Shown: positions 36,025 through 45,611 of the stretch, one piece after another
Layout: each line of letters starts with the position of its first letter
Position numbering within the stretch: the stretch's first letter is position 1
From: Weissella sagaensis
Lineage (GTDB): Bacteria; Bacillota; Bacilli; Lactobacillales; Lactobacillaceae
Assembly (NCBI RefSeq): GCF_005405285.1
Contig: NZ_BJDT01000001.1
Span: 282,726 to 346,725 of the forward strand
Reading direction: 5' to 3'
DNA: 64,000 nt
The notes under the pieces: generated by a model
What the model saw: the letters and a program-made list of their open reading frames with translations, nothing else
Databases searched by the model: none
Told to the model about the DNA's origin: nothing
Position numbers and translations under genes: made by a program

Positions 36025-36210
36025 ATGGCTGAACAAGTTAAAATTACTCTTGTAAAGAGTGCTGCCCACCGTTTGCCAAAGCAACGTGCGATTGTTAAGG
36101 CCCTTGGTTTGAACAAGGTCCAATCATCAGTCGTATTGCCTGACAACGCAGCAACGCGTGGTGCAGTGTTCAAGATTGCTCACTTGGTTACTGTTGAAGT
36201 AGTTAAGTAA
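36025..36210 (+). CDS. rpmD: Ribosomal protein L30
   Basis: 61 residues ('[36 protein letters not shown]'). Short bacterial L30, in the usual place between rpsE and rplO. AAGGAGG upstream. Confidence 0.97.
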   Translation: MAEQVKITLVKSAAHRLPKQRAIVKALGLNKVQSSVVLPDNAATRGAVFKIAHLVTVEVVK

Positions 36211-36251
36211 GAGCTAAATAATTAGATTGCATTGAAGGAGGTAAAACCCTA

Positions 36252-36686
36252 ATGAAGCTAAATGAACTCCAAGTAGCTGAAGGTGCACGTAACGTCCGCA
36301 ACCGTGTTGGACGTGGTGAGTCATCAGGTAATGGTAAGACTGCAGGTCGTGGTCAAAAAGGTCAAAAGGCTCGTGGTAAGACTCGTCAAGGTTTCGAAGG
36401 TGGACAAATGCCATTGTTCCGTCGTATGCCAAAGCGTGGTTTCACGAACATTAACCGTAAGGAGTATGCTGTTGTCAACCTTGACATGTTGAATCGTTTT
36501 GATAACGGTACTGAAGTTTCTCCAGCATTGTTGGTTGAAGCAGGTATTGTTAAGAACGAATTGAACGGTGTTAAGATCTTGGCAAATGGTCAACTTGAGA
36601 AATCATTGACTATTAAAGCTAACAAGTTCTCAGCAGCAGCAACCGCAGCTATCGAAGCTGCTGGTGGTAAAGCTGAGGTGATCTAA
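36252..36686 (+). CDS. rplO: Ribosomal protein L15
   Basis: 144 residues with the glycine/arginine-rich N-terminus ('[27 protein letters not shown]') and '[18 protein letters not shown]'. Late 50S assembly protein. Its stop overlaps secY (TAATG). Confidence 0.98.
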   Translation: MKLNELQVAEGARNVRNRVGRGESSGNGKTAGRGQKGQKARGKTRQGFEGGQMPLFRRMPKRGFTNINRKEYAVVNLDMLNRFDNGTEVSPALLVEAGIVKNELNGVKILANGQLEKSLTIKANKFSAAATAAIEAAGGKAEVI

Positions 36687-37993
36687 TGCTGAAAACCGTG
36701 CTCGATTCACTTAAAGAAAAAGATATTCGAAAGAAACTATTTTTTACTTTGGGAATCCTAATTGTTTATCGGTTAGGTGCCTATATTACTGTCCCGGGTA
36801 TTAACACGGCGGCATTAACAGAGGTAGCAAATTCTGGGCTCGGCAGCATTTTGAATATGTTTAGCGGTGGTGGATTAACAAATTACTCATTATTTGCAAT
36901 GGGAGTTTCACCATACGTTACTGCACAAATCGTGGTACAGCTCCTACAAATGGATATTGTGCCACGATTTGTTGAATGGTCGAAACAAGGTGAAGTGGGA
37001 CGACGTAAGTTGAACCAAGTTACTCGGTGGCTGACCATTGTCCTAGCTTTTGTCCAATCTATTGGAATCACGGCAGGATTTAATCAACTAAGCCAAGTTA
37101 ACTTGGTGAAAACACCAAATGCAGAGACTTACATATTAATCGGATTCATTTTAACGGCTGGTACAATGTTATCAGTTTGGTTAGGTGAGATGATTACTGA
37201 ACGTGGTCTTGGTCAAGGTGTTTCAATGTTGATTTTTGCTGGTATAATTGCGCGTTTACCAGCAGGTATTTATCAACTATTCAAGGAACATATCCTACAA
37301 GGTGACGATCCAGCGCGTGGATGGGCATTTTTGATTGGACTAATGATGATTTTTATAATTGTTATTGGCTTTGTTACTTGGTTTAATCAGGCGATTCGCA
37401 AGGTACCAATGCAATATACACGTCGTTCGACAGGTGCAGGAAGTTCTTCCTATCTACCATTACGTATTAATATTGCGGGGGTTATCCCGGTTATCTTTGC
37501 GTCATCATTATTGGTTACGCCACAAACTATTTTGCAAGCATTTGCAACTAAGTTTGCAGACGCAAGTTGGTATAATACAGTTATGCAATACCTTTCAATT
37601 CAAACGATGCAAGGTGGTATTGTGTATACATTACTGATTGTTTTGTTTACATTCTTCTATGCGTTTGTTCAGGTTAATCCTGAAAAGGTACAAGAGAATC
37701 TACAAAAACAAGGTAGTTATATTGTAGGCGTCTGGCCTGGTCCATCTACTGAAAAGTGGATGTCAGGACTATTGATGCGTTTGTCAGTAGTCGGCGCTTT
37801 GTTCCTAGGATTTGTCGCTTTAGCACCAATTCTAGCAACACACTTCTTTGGGTTGGATAGTAACCTTGCAATGTCAGGAACGTCGATCTTGATTGTCATT
37901 GGTGTGGCAATTGACCTGATTCGCCAACTTGAAGGATTGATGATGAAGCGGCAGTATGTTGGATTTATTCGAGAAGGAGTCGAGACAAAATGA
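36686..37993 (+). CDS. secY: Preprotein translocase subunit SecY
   Basis: 435 residues, ten membrane helices. The channel of the SecYEG translocon. Seen: N-terminal 'KLFFTLGILIVYRLGAYITVPG', 'LFAMGVSPYVTAQIVVQLLQ', and the cytoplasmic loop 'PMQYTRRSTGAGSSSYLPLRINIAGVIPVIFASS'. One-base overlap with rplO and four-base overlap (ATGA) with adk. It gains GTC/TTA codons compared with the highly biased ribosomal genes. Confidence 0.98.
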   Translation: MLKTVLDSLKEKDIRKKLFFTLGILIVYRLGAYITVPGINTAALTEVANSGLGSILNMFSGGGLTNYSLFAMGVSPYVTAQIVVQLLQMDIVPRFVEWSKQGEVGRRKLNQVTRWLTIVLAFVQSIGITAGFNQLSQVNLVKTPNAETYILIGFILTAGTMLSVWLGEMITERGLGQGVSMLIFAGIIARLPAGIYQLFKEHILQGDDPARGWAFLIGLMMIFIIVIGFVTWFNQAIRKVPMQYTRRSTGAGSSSYLPLRINIAGVIPVIFASSLLVTPQTILQAFATKFADASWYNTVMQYLSIQTMQGGIVYTLLIVLFTFFYAFVQVNPEKVQENLQKQGSYIVGVWPGPSTEKWMSGLLMRLSVVGALFLGFVALAPILATHFFGLDSNLAMSGTSILIVIGVAIDLIRQLEGLMMKRQYVGFIREGVETK

Positions 37994-38559
37994 GTTTGAA
38001 CATCATGTTGTTGGGTTTGCCAGGTGTTGGTAAAGGAACCCAGGCTGCAAAGATCGTTGAGATGTACAACTTGCCACACATCAGTACGGGTGATATGTTC
38101 CGTGCGGCAATGGCCAACGAAACTGATCTTGGTATGCAAGCAAAGTCTTATATGGATGCTGGTAACTTAGTTCCTGACGAAGTTACTAACGGTATTGTTG
38201 CCGAGCGTCTAGCAGAAGAAGATACGAAACCAGGATTTATCTTAGATGGATTCCCTCGTAACTTAGAGCAAGCGAAAGCTTTAGAAGATATGCTAAGTAA
38301 AGAAGGCCGTTCATTGGACGCTGTTCTTTACTTTACTGCTGATATGCAAGTATTAGTTGATCGTATGATGGCCCGTGGACGTGCAGATGACACGCCTGAA
38401 GTGATTCAAAATCGCTTGGACGTTAATGGTAAGCTTACTGAACCAATCGCTGAATTTTATGACGAAAAAGGTCTATTAAATAAAATCGATGGTTCACGTG
38501 AGCTTGATGTCGTGTTCGCAGATGTAAAGAAGTTACTTGATAGTTTGAAGAACGACTAA
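37990..38559 (+). CDS. adk: Adenylate kinase (short, zinc-less LID)
   Basis: 189 residues. Converts AMP and ATP to two ADP. P-loop 'GLPGVGKGTQA' (about 9-19), 'LDGFPRN' and AMP site 'ISTGDMFRAA' are standard. The usual Gram-positive LID with four zinc cysteines (about 30 extra residues) is replaced by a short loop, 'GRADDTPEVIQNRL', and there is no cysteine. This short form resembles the eukaryotic AK1-like length class. Confidence 0.96.
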   Translation: MSLNIMLLGLPGVGKGTQAAKIVEMYNLPHISTGDMFRAAMANETDLGMQAKSYMDAGNLVPDEVTNGIVAERLAEEDTKPGFILDGFPRNLEQAKALEDMLSKEGRSLDAVLYFTADMQVLVDRMMARGRADDTPEVIQNRLDVNGKLTEPIAEFYDEKGLLNKIDGSRELDVVFADVKKLLDSLKND

Positions 38560-38579
38560 GTTTAACCAATATTTTTTAC

Positions 38580-38608
38580 TTTTCAAGGTAAATCTATCGT
38601 GTTATAAT
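38580..38608 (+). promoter_or_regulatory. Internal promoter before infA
   Basis: TTTTCA (38580-38585), a 17-base spacer and TATAAT (38603-38608), 44 bases before infA. It would give infA-rpmJ-rpsM-rpsK-rpoA-rplQ extra transcription. Confidence 0.6.
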
Positions 38609-38651
38609 AACTTGTTACGTTCTCCAATGTCACAACTAAGGAGGCAGCAAC

Positions 38652-38867
38652 GTGGCCAGTGATGTTATTGAAATTTCTGGTGTGGTAAAGGAAACTTTGC
38701 CCAATGCCATGTTTACCGTTGAACTGGAAAACGGCGCAGACATCTTAGCACACGTTTCTGGTAAGATCCGAAAGAATTTCATTCGTATTCTACCTGGAGA
38801 TCGTGTAACGGTTGAGATGTCGCCATATGATTTGACGAAGGGCCGTATTACATACCGGTTCAAGTAA
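38652..38867 (+). CDS. infA: Translation initiation factor IF-1
   Basis: 71 residues, OB fold ('[24 protein letters not shown]', '[31 protein letters not shown]'). GTG start after AAGGAGG. Occupies the 30S A site during initiation. Confidence 0.97.
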   Translation: MASDVIEISGVVKETLPNAMFTVELENGADILAHVSGKIRKNFIRILPGDRVTVEMSPYDLTKGRITYRFK

Positions 38868-38902
38868 GCAAATCGTACAAAAAATTCAAGGAGGTAAATA
38901 TC

Positions 38903-39022
38903 ATGAAGGTTCGTCCATCAGTTAAGCGTATGTGCGACAGCTGCAAGGTTGTCAAGCGTAATGGTCGTGTAATGGTGATTTGCTCTGCAAACCCAAAGCA
39001 CAAGCAACGTCAAGGTAAGTAA
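38903..39022 (+). CDS. rpmJ: Ribosomal protein L36 (zinc-binding form)
   Basis: 39 residues: '[20 protein letters not shown]' then '[16 protein letters not shown]'. Zinc ligands C11, C14, C27 and H33 are all kept, so this is the zinc (C+) type. AAGGAGG precedes the ATG; it lies between infA and rpsM as usual. Confidence 0.97.
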   Translation: MKVRPSVKRMCDSCKVVKRNGRVMVICSANPKHKQRQGK

Positions 39023-39075
39023 TTTTACTGACGTTAGAAAATTTATTTATTATATAGAAAAAGGAGGTAATCGTA

Positions 39076-39441
39076 ATGGCTCGTATTGCTGGTGTTGATT
39101 TGCCTCGCGATAAGCGTATCGTGATCGCATTAACATATGTATATGGAATCGGGAATGCAACTGCACAAAAAGTTTTGGCAGATGCAAAGGTTTCTGAGGA
39201 TGTCCGTGTTCGTGACTTAACCCCAGACCAAGAAGACGCTATCCGTGCCGTCGTTGATGGTATTAAGGTAGAAGGTGACTTGCGTCGTGAGGTCTCAATG
39301 AACATTAAAGGTCTACAAGAAATCAATTCATACCGTGGTATCCGTCACCGTAAGGGCTTACCAGTTCGTGGACAACACACGAAGAACAACGCTCGTACTC
39401 GTAAGGGCCCAGCTGTTGCAATTGCAGGTAAGAAGAAGTAA
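39076..39441 (+). CDS. rpsM: Ribosomal protein S13
   Basis: 121 residues ('[26 protein letters not shown]' and '[27 protein letters not shown]'). 30S head protein bridging to L5. AAGGAGG upstream. Confidence 0.98.
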   Translation: MARIAGVDLPRDKRIVIALTYVYGIGNATAQKVLADAKVSEDVRVRDLTPDQEDAIRAVVDGIKVEGDLRREVSMNIKGLQEINSYRGIRHRKGLPVRGQHTKNNARTRKGPAVAIAGKKK

Positions 39442-39473
39442 TTTAAACTAACTAGAAAGGAGATAACTTGATT

Positions 39474-39860
39474 ATGGCAGGTCGTACTAATCGTAAGCGT
39501 CGTGTACGTAAGAATATTGAGTCTGGTGTAGCACACATCCACGCAACGTTCAACAACACGATCGTAATGATCACCGACGTTCAAGGAAATGCTGTTGCTT
39601 GGTCATCAGCTGGTGCACTTGGTTTTAAAGGTAGCCGTAAGTCAACGCCGTTTGCTGCGCAAATGGCTGCTGAAGCTGCTGCTAAGAGCGCAATGGAAAA
39701 TGGCATGAAGACTGTTGAGGTAACTGTTAAGGGACCTGGTTCAGGTCGTGAGTCAGCTATCCGTTCGTTAGCCGCTGCAGGTTTGGATGTTTCATCTATT
39801 AAGGATGTTACACCAGTACCTCACAACGGTTCACGTCCACCAAAGCGTCGTCGTGTCTAA
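39474..39860 (+). CDS. rpsK: Ribosomal protein S11
   Basis: 128 residues ('[26 protein letters not shown]', '[18 protein letters not shown]'). A TTG at 39468 is in frame, but the family starts MAGR/MA, so ATG 39474 is chosen; AAAGGAG lies 11 bases before. Platform protein. Confidence 0.97.
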   Translation: MAGRTNRKRRVRKNIESGVAHIHATFNNTIVMITDVQGNAVAWSSAGALGFKGSRKSTPFAAQMAAEAAAKSAMENGMKTVEVTVKGPGSGRESAIRSLAAAGLDVSSIKDVTPVPHNGSRPPKRRRV

Positions 39861-39911
39861 TTGCCGGTTGCAAATAGTGCACAACAAGCTTTGAAAGGGG
39901 TAACAAACAGT

Positions 39912-40856
39912 ATGCTTGAATTCGAAAATCCTAAGATTATGCTGGTTGAAGAGGATAGCAATTACGGTAAGTTTGTGGTTGAGCCGCTTGAACGTGGTTA
40001 CGGAACTACTTTGGGTAACTCACTACGCCGTGTATTGTTGTCTTCATTGCCTGGTGCGGCAATCAATTCAGTACAGATTGATGGCGTTTTGCATGAATTT
40101 TCAACGGTCGAAGGTGTCGTTGAAGATGTCACGCAAATTATTTTGAACCTTAAAAAGGTTTCAATGCGCATCGACAGTGACGATGAAAAAACACTCGAAG
40201 TTAACGTAACCGGTCCCGCTGATGTGACGGCCGGTGATATAACTGGTGATAGTGATGTTGAAGTCTTGAATAAAGATCTTCACATTGCTACTGTTGCGGC
40301 TGGGGCTACTTTGCACATGACTTTGACTGCTGCTCGTGGTCGTGGTTATGTTTCAGGGGACCAGAATAAGGAATTGCATGATGAAATGCCTATTGGCGTT
40401 CTAGCAATTGATTCAATCTTTACCCCAATCGAACGCGTCAACTATCAAGTTGAAAACACTCGTGTTGGTCAACGTGATGACTTTGATAAATTAACTTTGG
40501 ATGTTTGGACTGACGGTTCATTGACAGCTACTGAAGCTGTTTCTTTGGCCGCTCGTATTATGTCTGATCATTTGAACGCATTTGTTGATATGTCTGAGCG
40601 TGCAATTACTGCACAAGTGATGGCAGACAAGGAAGAAGAGCCAACCGCAAAACATGCAGATACGCCAATTGAAGAATTGGACTTGTCTGTTCGCTCTTAT
40701 AATTGTCTCAAAAGGGCCGGGATTAACTCTGTCCAAGAGTTAACTGAGCGTACGGAGACTCAAATGATGTCTGTTCGTAACCTCGGTCGGAAATCACTTG
40801 ACGAAATCCAAGACAAACTTACATTGCTAGGTTTGGGATTCCGCAAGGAAGATTAG
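39912..40856 (+). CDS. rpoA: RNA polymerase subunit alpha
   Basis: 314 residues. N-terminal dimerisation domain (about 1-230; '[20 protein letters not shown]'), linker and alpha-CTD with '[30 protein letters not shown]', which binds UP elements and activators. A longer version from TTG 39861 exists, but AAAGGGG (39894-39900) and family starts (MIEFEKP) favour ATG 39912. Confidence 0.97.
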   Translation: MLEFENPKIMLVEEDSNYGKFVVEPLERGYGTTLGNSLRRVLLSSLPGAAINSVQIDGVLHEFSTVEGVVEDVTQIILNLKKVSMRIDSDDEKTLEVNVTGPADVTAGDITGDSDVEVLNKDLHIATVAAGATLHMTLTAARGRGYVSGDQNKELHDEMPIGVLAIDSIFTPIERVNYQVENTRVGQRDDFDKLTLDVWTDGSLTATEAVSLAARIMSDHLNAFVDMSERAITAQVMADKEEEPTAKHADTPIEELDLSVRSYNCLKRAGINSVQELTERTETQMMSVRNLGRKSLDEIQDKLTLLGLGFRKED

Positions 40857-40894
40857 ATTAAACGATAGAATACCAAGTAAAGGAGGACACACTC

Positions 40895-41281
40895 ATGGGA
40901 TACCGTAAGTTGGGACGTAACAGTGCACAACGTAAGGCTTTGTTGCGTGATTTGACTACTGATCTATTAATCAATGGTCGTATCATTACGACTGAAGCTC
41001 GTGCAAAAGAAGTTCGTCGTACTGCTGACAAAATGATTACGTTGGGTAAGCATGGTGATTTATCATCACGCCGCAAGGCAGCTGCCTTTATGCGTAACGT
41101 TGTTGCAGACGTAAAAACAACTGATGATAACAAAGTTCAAGTTGAAACAGCTTTGCAACACTTATTTAACGATGTTGCACCTCGCTTTGAGGGTCGTGCC
41201 GGTGGTTACACTCGCATTTTGAAGACTACTCAACGTCGTGGTGACGCTGCTCCAATGGCTATCTTGGAATTGGTTGACTAA
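40895..41281 (+). CDS. rplQ: Ribosomal protein L17
   Basis: 128 residues ('[25 protein letters not shown]', '[27 protein letters not shown]'). Last gene of the superoperon, followed by the L17 downstream element. AAGGAGG upstream. Confidence 0.98.
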   Translation: MGYRKLGRNSAQRKALLRDLTTDLLINGRIITTEARAKEVRRTADKMITLGKHGDLSSRRKAAAFMRNVVADVKTTDDNKVQVETALQHLFNDVAPRFEGRAGGYTRILKTTQRRGDAAPMAILELVD

Positions 41282-41314
41282 TTTCATTGGTTAATTAATA
41301 AACACAATGAGATC

Positions 41315-41412
41315 TCTCATGTTATATGGTATAAACCGCTAAGATGATGGCTAATAGCCAAGTCTAGGTTGAAAGGCATTTATGTCGCACCTATAACGTG
41401 TGAGGTTTTTTT
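41315..41412 (+). ncRNA. L17 downstream element (3'-UTR RNA)
   Basis: A long closing stem, CTCATGTTATATGGT (41316-41330) with ACCTATAACGTGTGAG (41389-41404, small bulges), encloses a hairpin GGCTAATAGCC (41349-41359) and AGGTTGAAAGGCA-type loop sequence. A run of T follows (41406-41412). Position and shape match the L17DE motif known downstream of rplQ in Lactobacillales. It also serves as the operon terminator. Confidence 0.75.
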
Positions 41413-41528
41413 GTGCTTTTTTTTGTATACCCGAAACTCGGGACTGCAGTAATGAAAGACTTTTGTAGTGTTGAGTTTTTGATTTATCGAAAAAAAATAA
41501 TGATTTTTCTAAAAATCACTTTTAATAA

Positions 41529-41557
41529 TTTACGTGTTAGCAAAGCTAGTATATACT
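41529..41557 (+). promoter_or_regulatory. Promoter of the mini-NfeD/SPFH unit
   Basis: TTTACG (41529-41534), a 17-base spacer and TATACT (41552-41557), followed 31 bases later by the start codon. Confidence 0.65.
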
Positions 41558-41587
41558 AAAACAAAAGTGTTCTTGGGGGGGTTACAA

Positions 41588-41803
41588 ATGAATAGGAAAC
41601 GTAATGTAAATACAACGGGTATGACAATACACTTAACACCAAGTAATTTTATGGCAAATCGTATGTTAGTTAATGGTCACTATTTTGATTATCGGGGTAT
41701 TGATCTAAAGATGGGTGATACAGTTCGAATTCGGCAACAAGTCGGTAATTTTCTAGTTGTTGAAAAAGCATTTAAATATGGTAAAAACTATTATGAACTA
41801 TAA
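41588..41803 (+). CDS. Small NfeD/OB-like protein, copy 1
   Basis: 71 residues, no membrane helix. 'MANRMLVNGHYFDYRGIDLKMGDTVRIRQQVGNFLVVEKAF' looks like the C-terminal OB domain of NfeD proteins (G..Y.A.......G..V.V....G..L.V). GGGGGGG at 41575-41581 supports ATG 41588. The next gene is a similar short protein and then an SPFH protein, the usual NfeD partner. Assignment rests on fold-level pattern and neighbourhood. Confidence 0.55.
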   Translation: MNRKRNVNTTGMTIHLTPSNFMANRMLVNGHYFDYRGIDLKMGDTVRIRQQVGNFLVVEKAFKYGKNYYEL

Positions 41804-42002
41804 TTTTGATAATCGCCTGTTGGATAAATCGTTTACTTTATCTATGGATAACTATGCGGATGGCTTTGTTAAATTAAATGGTATTTATTATCGTGTTACG
41901 ACAACCGAAAAATTAATCTGGGGAGATGAGGTTGTAATCGTTGCAGTACAAGGCAATGCGATTAGCTTAGAAAAGGAGACGTCAAAAAATGATATTAGCT
42001 AG
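41793..42002 (+). CDS. Small NfeD/OB-like protein, copy 2
   Basis: About 69 residues from ATG 41793 (other in-frame starts at 41757 and 41778; none has a good ribosome binding site). 'VKLNGIYYRVTTTEKLIWGDEVVIVAVQGNAISLEK' lines up with copy 1 'MLVNGHYFDYRG...MGDTVRIRQQVGNFLVVEK', so the two look like a diverged tandem duplication. It overlaps copy 1 by 11 bases and the SPFH gene by 14, implying coupled translation. Confidence 0.5.
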   Translation: MNYNFDNRLLDKSFTLSMDNYADGFVKLNGIYYRVTTTEKLIWGDEVVIVAVQGNAISLEKETSKNDIS

Positions 42003-42861
42003 TATTTTATATGTCATTATCTTTTTATTGATCATTTATTTGTTGGTTTCAAGTATTCGAATCATTCCACAAAATATGGTAGGTATGGTTTCGATTTTAG
42101 GTAAGTATAAAAAGCAAATTACACCTGGTATTCATTTTACAATACCGATTATTACGCGAGTGGATCGAGTCGATTTGGCACAGGTACCACTTAGTTTAAG
42201 TGAACAAAGTGTTATTTCACAAGATAATGCAGAAGTTATTATTTCACTTTCAATGAATTATCATGTTACGAACCCATATAAATTTACTTTTGAAAATGCG
42301 GATTCAATTAAATCTATGGTTCAACAATCGAGAGCGCATTTACGTGGAATTATTGGTACGATGGATTTGAATGATGTTCTTAATGGGACAGAAAGAATTA
42401 ACGCTGCGTTAAGTCATGAATTAGCGACAATTACGGATGCTTATGGTGTTAATGTTGATCGGATTAATATTGATACAATCCAACCAACACCGGAAATTCA
42501 AGAATCAATGAATAAGCAAATTAATGCCACGCGTGAACGTGAGGCAGCTATTGCAAAAGCAGAGGGTGAAGCACGTTCAATTGAATTGACCACAAAAGCT
42601 AAAAATGACGCCTTAGTGACGACTGCTGAAGCGAAAGCAAAGGCAGTGCGTTTAGCGGCTGATGCTGAAGCATATCGTATTCAAAAAGCGAATGATGCCC
42701 TAGCAGCTGTAGATAGCAAGTATCTAGCTGCGCAAAATATTGATGCTTTCCGTGAAGTTGCAAACGGCCAATCTAATACGGTTGTTGTTCCTAATACAGC
42801 CATTGATGCGTTGGGAAATCTAACGGTTGCAAATGAATTATTTCAACAAAAAAATAAATAA
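41989..42861 (+). CDS. SPFH/stomatin-like membrane protein (QmcA/HflC type)
   Basis: 290 residues. N-terminal membrane helix (about 2-22), then the SPFH domain ('RIIPQNMVGMVSILGKYKKQITPGIHFTIPII', 'ISQDNAEVIISLSMNYHVTNPYKF', 'LNDVLNGTERINAALSHEL') and a long helix rich in Ala/Glu/Lys ('AIAKAEGEARSIELTTKAK'). Forms membrane microdomain scaffolds in relatives. AAAGGAGA precedes the ATG. NfeD-SPFH pairing is a known conserved operon. Confidence 0.9.
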   Translation: MILASILYVIIFLLIIYLLVSSIRIIPQNMVGMVSILGKYKKQITPGIHFTIPIITRVDRVDLAQVPLSLSEQSVISQDNAEVIISLSMNYHVTNPYKFTFENADSIKSMVQQSRAHLRGIIGTMDLNDVLNGTERINAALSHELATITDAYGVNVDRINIDTIQPTPEIQESMNKQINATREREAAIAKAEGEARSIELTTKAKNDALVTTAEAKAKAVRLAADAEAYRIQKANDALAAVDSKYLAAQNIDAFREVANGQSNTVVVPNTAIDALGNLTVANELFQQKNK

Positions 42862-42863
42862 AA

Positions 42864-42900
42864 AATAAGGATGGAACATTTTTGTTCCATCCTTATTTTT
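42864..42900. terminator. Bidirectional terminator between the SPFH gene and metI
   Basis: AATAAGGATGGAACA (42864-42878) pairs with TGTTCCATCCTTATT (42883-42897) with T-run on the plus strand and A-run upstream for the minus strand. Confidence 0.95.
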
Positions 42901-42908
42901 ATTAACAT

Positions 42909-43601
42909 TTAGTTATGACGAGCATGCTTTGCTAGTAAGTCACCCACAAATTGAATAATGACAATGAACAGTAGGATAATGACCGTTGCAGTCCACATAA
43001 CGTCGTTTTGGAAACGTTGGTAACCGGTAACGATTGCAGTTGTTCCAAGACCACCAGCACCGATAGCGCCAGCCATTGCAGTCAAACCAACTAAACTGAT
43101 TAATGTAACAGTTGAAACACGAATTAGTTCGGCACGACCTTCTCGTAAGTAGACGTCTGAGATAATGTCCCAATTAGTTGCGCCAAACGAACGAGCAGCT
43201 TCAACTTTACCACCTTCAACACCAAGTAAAGCAACCTGTACCTGACGAGCGTAAAAGGGGAAAACACCAAGGGACAGTGGGACTAGCGCAGCTGTTGTTC
43301 CAATAGTTGTACCGACAATTAATTGTGTTAGAGGTGAGAAAGCCACCACCATAATGATGAATGGAATAGCACGCCCAACTGAAACAATTTTATCTAAGAT
43401 TTGGAAAGCTGTGCGATTAGGTGCAATCCCGTCATCGGCAGTCAAAACTAAGCCAATCCCAAATAACAAACCAATAATACCACCAATAATGGCGGCGCCG
43501 AGAGTCATATAAACTGTTTGCCAAATTGCAACACCCCAGCCATAGTCACCTGACCAGCCCAAAGCGTAAGCATTAGGCATATGTTCTTGAATCCATCCCA
43601 T
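42909..43601 (-). CDS. metI: Methionine ABC transporter permease
   Basis: 230 residues, five to six helices with the EAA loop 'EAARSFGATNWDIISDVYLREGRAEL' that docks MetN. 'GRAIPFIIMVVAFSPLTQLIVG' is a MetI hallmark. Two bases separate it from metN. It ends at the shared terminator 42864-42900. Confidence 0.95.
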   Translation of the reverse strand: MGWIQEHMPNAYALGWSGDYGWGVAIWQTVYMTLGAAIIGGIIGLLFGIGLVLTADDGIAPNRTAFQILDKIVSVGRAIPFIIMVVAFSPLTQLIVGTTIGTTAALVPLSLGVFPFYARQVQVALLGVEGGKVEAARSFGATNWDIISDVYLREGRAELIRVSTVTLISLVGLTAMAGAIGAGGLGTTAIVTGYQRFQNDVMWTATVIILLFIVIIQFVGDLLAKHARHN

Positions 43602-43603
43602 AA

Positions 43604-44650
43604 TTAGTTGGTACCTCCTTGTAATTCAGTAATGACCACCCCGTGATCACTAAAACTTGCTTTAGCAGCCTTACGATTAGCAACCGTTCCCTTAAATATT
43701 GCAACGGCAAGACCAACAGGTGTCTGTGTCAAGATTTCCATGTTTGAATAGAGAATATTTGTTGTGACATCGAAATCTGCATAAATTGTTGATAGTAATG
43801 GTTGCGCTGTATCGGCACCAACATAACTGATTTTGATTAGTTCTTCATCGTCTGCTAGTGGTTGGGTGGTTAATAGCTCATTCACCTTAACAAGTGCTTC
43901 ATCCAAATTAGTAGCTGTATTGATGAAATCTTTTGTTAGTGGCTTTTGAGGATTGGTAAAAATTTCTAATAACGAACCACGTTCAATGATCGTACCGTTT
44001 TCCATCACAGCAACTTTGTTAGCAGTTTCTTTGATGGCTTGCATTTCGTGAGTAATCAAAACAATAGTTAAGCCTAATTCACGATTTAATTGCTTTAGTA
44101 ATGCCAAAATTTGGTTAGTCGTTCGGGGGTCTAGGGCTGAAGTTGCCTCATCAGAAATCAAAATTTCAGGATCATTTGCCAATGCACGTGCAATGGCCAC
44201 ACGTTGCTTTTGACCACCAGAAAGTTGATTAGGATAGTTATCAGCACGGTCATCAAGACCAACAAGTTTTAGTAATTTGTTAACCTTTTTAGCTTTATCA
44301 ACTTTTGATAAATTAGAATGTTTCAAAGGTTGTGCGACGTTGCCAAAAATTGTTAACTCATTCATTAGATTGAAATGCTGGAAAATCATCCCAATTTTCT
44401 TACGTTGATTACGTAATTCTTTTGGTGAAAGTTGTAGCATGTCGATATCGTTTACAATGACTGAACCTTTGGTTGGACGTTGCAATAAATTAATGGTACG
44501 AACCAGCGTTGACTTACCAGCACCAGAATAACCAACAATGCCATAAATATCGCCTTTTTCAACTTCGATGGATTCATCTTGAACAGCGACAATTTCACTT
44601 TTTTTTTGTTTAAAAGTTACATTTATATTTTTTAATGAAATAACAGCCAT
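43604..44650 (-). CDS. metN: Methionine ABC transporter ATPase
   Basis: 348 residues. Walker A 'GYSGAGKST', Q-loop, signature '[15 protein letters not shown]', Walker B '[12 protein letters not shown]' and H-loop 'VLITHEM'. The C-terminal part (about 265-340) is the NIL domain, which binds methionine and gives transinhibition in E. coli. Middle gene of metQ-metN-metI. Confidence 0.95.
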   Translation of the reverse strand: MAVISLKNINVTFKQKKSEIVAVQDESIEVEKGDIYGIVGYSGAGKSTLVRTINLLQRPTKGSVIVNDIDMLQLSPKELRNQRKKIGMIFQHFNLMNELTIFGNVAQPLKHSNLSKVDKAKKVNKLLKLVGLDDRADNYPNQLSGGQKQRVAIARALANDPEILISDEATSALDPRTTNQILALLKQLNRELGLTIVLITHEMQAIKETANKVAVMENGTIIERGSLLEIFTNPQKPLTKDFINTATNLDEALVKVNELLTTQPLADDEELIKISYVGADTAQPLLSTIYADFDVTTNILYSNMEILTQTPVGLAVAIFKGTVANRKAAKASFSDHGVVITELQGGTN

Positions 44651-44715
44651 ATTCTTCTCCTACTATTGATATGTATGTGAACGAGCGAAGGCCCGTCACG
44701 GTTGTTGCAAATGGC

Positions 44716-45549
44716 TTACTTCAACTTGATATCCCATGATGGAATTTCAGCCTTACCCCAAGTATCCTTTAGGTATTGCTTTGTTTGCTTGCTTTGGTAA
44801 GTTTTAACGACTTGCTTGTATGCTTTCTTGTTAGCATCACTCTTGCGGGCAACAATAACATTAATCCATTGCTTTGACTTTTTATTAATTGGTTCAACGT
44901 AGACAGCTGAATTTAACTTAAGTTTAGCTTCTTGGGCATAGTTAGTATTAATAACAGCACCATCCATTGACTTTAGAGAAGATGGGCCTTGATCAGCAGC
45001 AACTTCTTTAAATTTAAGGTTTAACTTGTTCGATTGAATATCTTTAAGGGTTGGCAAATCAACCCCTTTCTTGATTTTAATCAAGCCAGCTGATTGTAGC
45101 AAAGTTAAAGCACGGCCTTCATTAGTACTGTCATTTGGTACGGCAATACTATCACCCTTTTTAAAATCTTTAACGTCTTTGTATTTTTCAGAATAAAGAC
45201 GAATTGGGGTAATGAAAGTTTTACCAATTGCTTTGACCTTATTGTTATTTGATTTATTCCAGTTGTTTAAGAAATAAACGTGTTGGAAAGCATTTAAGTC
45301 AAGTGATCCGTCAGCAACGGCTTTGTTTGGTTGGTTGTAGTCAGTAAAGACTTTTGTTTTAACAGTTAAGTTATATTTCTTTTGCGTTGTTTTGTTGATA
45401 TTATCCCAAAGTTCTTTATCACTAGTACCAACAATTCCAACAGTTACTGTTTTTTTGGCAGCAGCATTAGCCGTAATAGGCGCAATAGTTCCAGCAGCAA
45501 AGGCACTAACTGCTAAGATAGTACCAATTTTTAATCCTTTATGTGTCAT
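44716..45549 (-). CDS. metQ: Methionine-binding protein MetQ without lipobox
   Basis: 277 residues, NlpA/MetQ family ('VGIVGTSDKELWDNI', 'DGSLDLNAFQHVYFL', 'IAVPNDSTNEGRALTLLQSAGLI', 'LNSAVYVEPINKKSKQW'). The N-terminus is a signal peptide, 'MTHKGLKIGTILAVSAFAAG', running to 'TANAAAK'. There is no cysteine in the first 50 residues, so the usual lipoprotein anchor is missing; an AxA signal peptidase I site (ANA-A) is present instead. CTAAGGAG precedes the ATG. A Met T-box controls it. D- or L-methionine specificity is unknown. Confidence 0.9.
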   Translation of the reverse strand: MTHKGLKIGTILAVSAFAAGTIAPITANAAAKKTVTVGIVGTSDKELWDNINKTTQKKYNLTVKTKVFTDYNQPNKAVADGSLDLNAFQHVYFLNNWNKSNNNKVKAIGKTFITPIRLYSEKYKDVKDFKKGDSIAVPNDSTNEGRALTLLQSAGLIKIKKGVDLPTLKDIQSNKLNLKFKEVAADQGPSSLKSMDGAVINTNYAQEAKLKLNSAVYVEPINKKSKQWINVIVARKSDANKKAYKQVVKTYQSKQTKQYLKDTWGKAEIPSWDIKLK

Positions 45550-45611
45550 AACGTTTCTCCTTAGACAATTTTATAAGTATGAGTTAGTGTATTTTAGAAA
45601 GGAAGGGGAAC

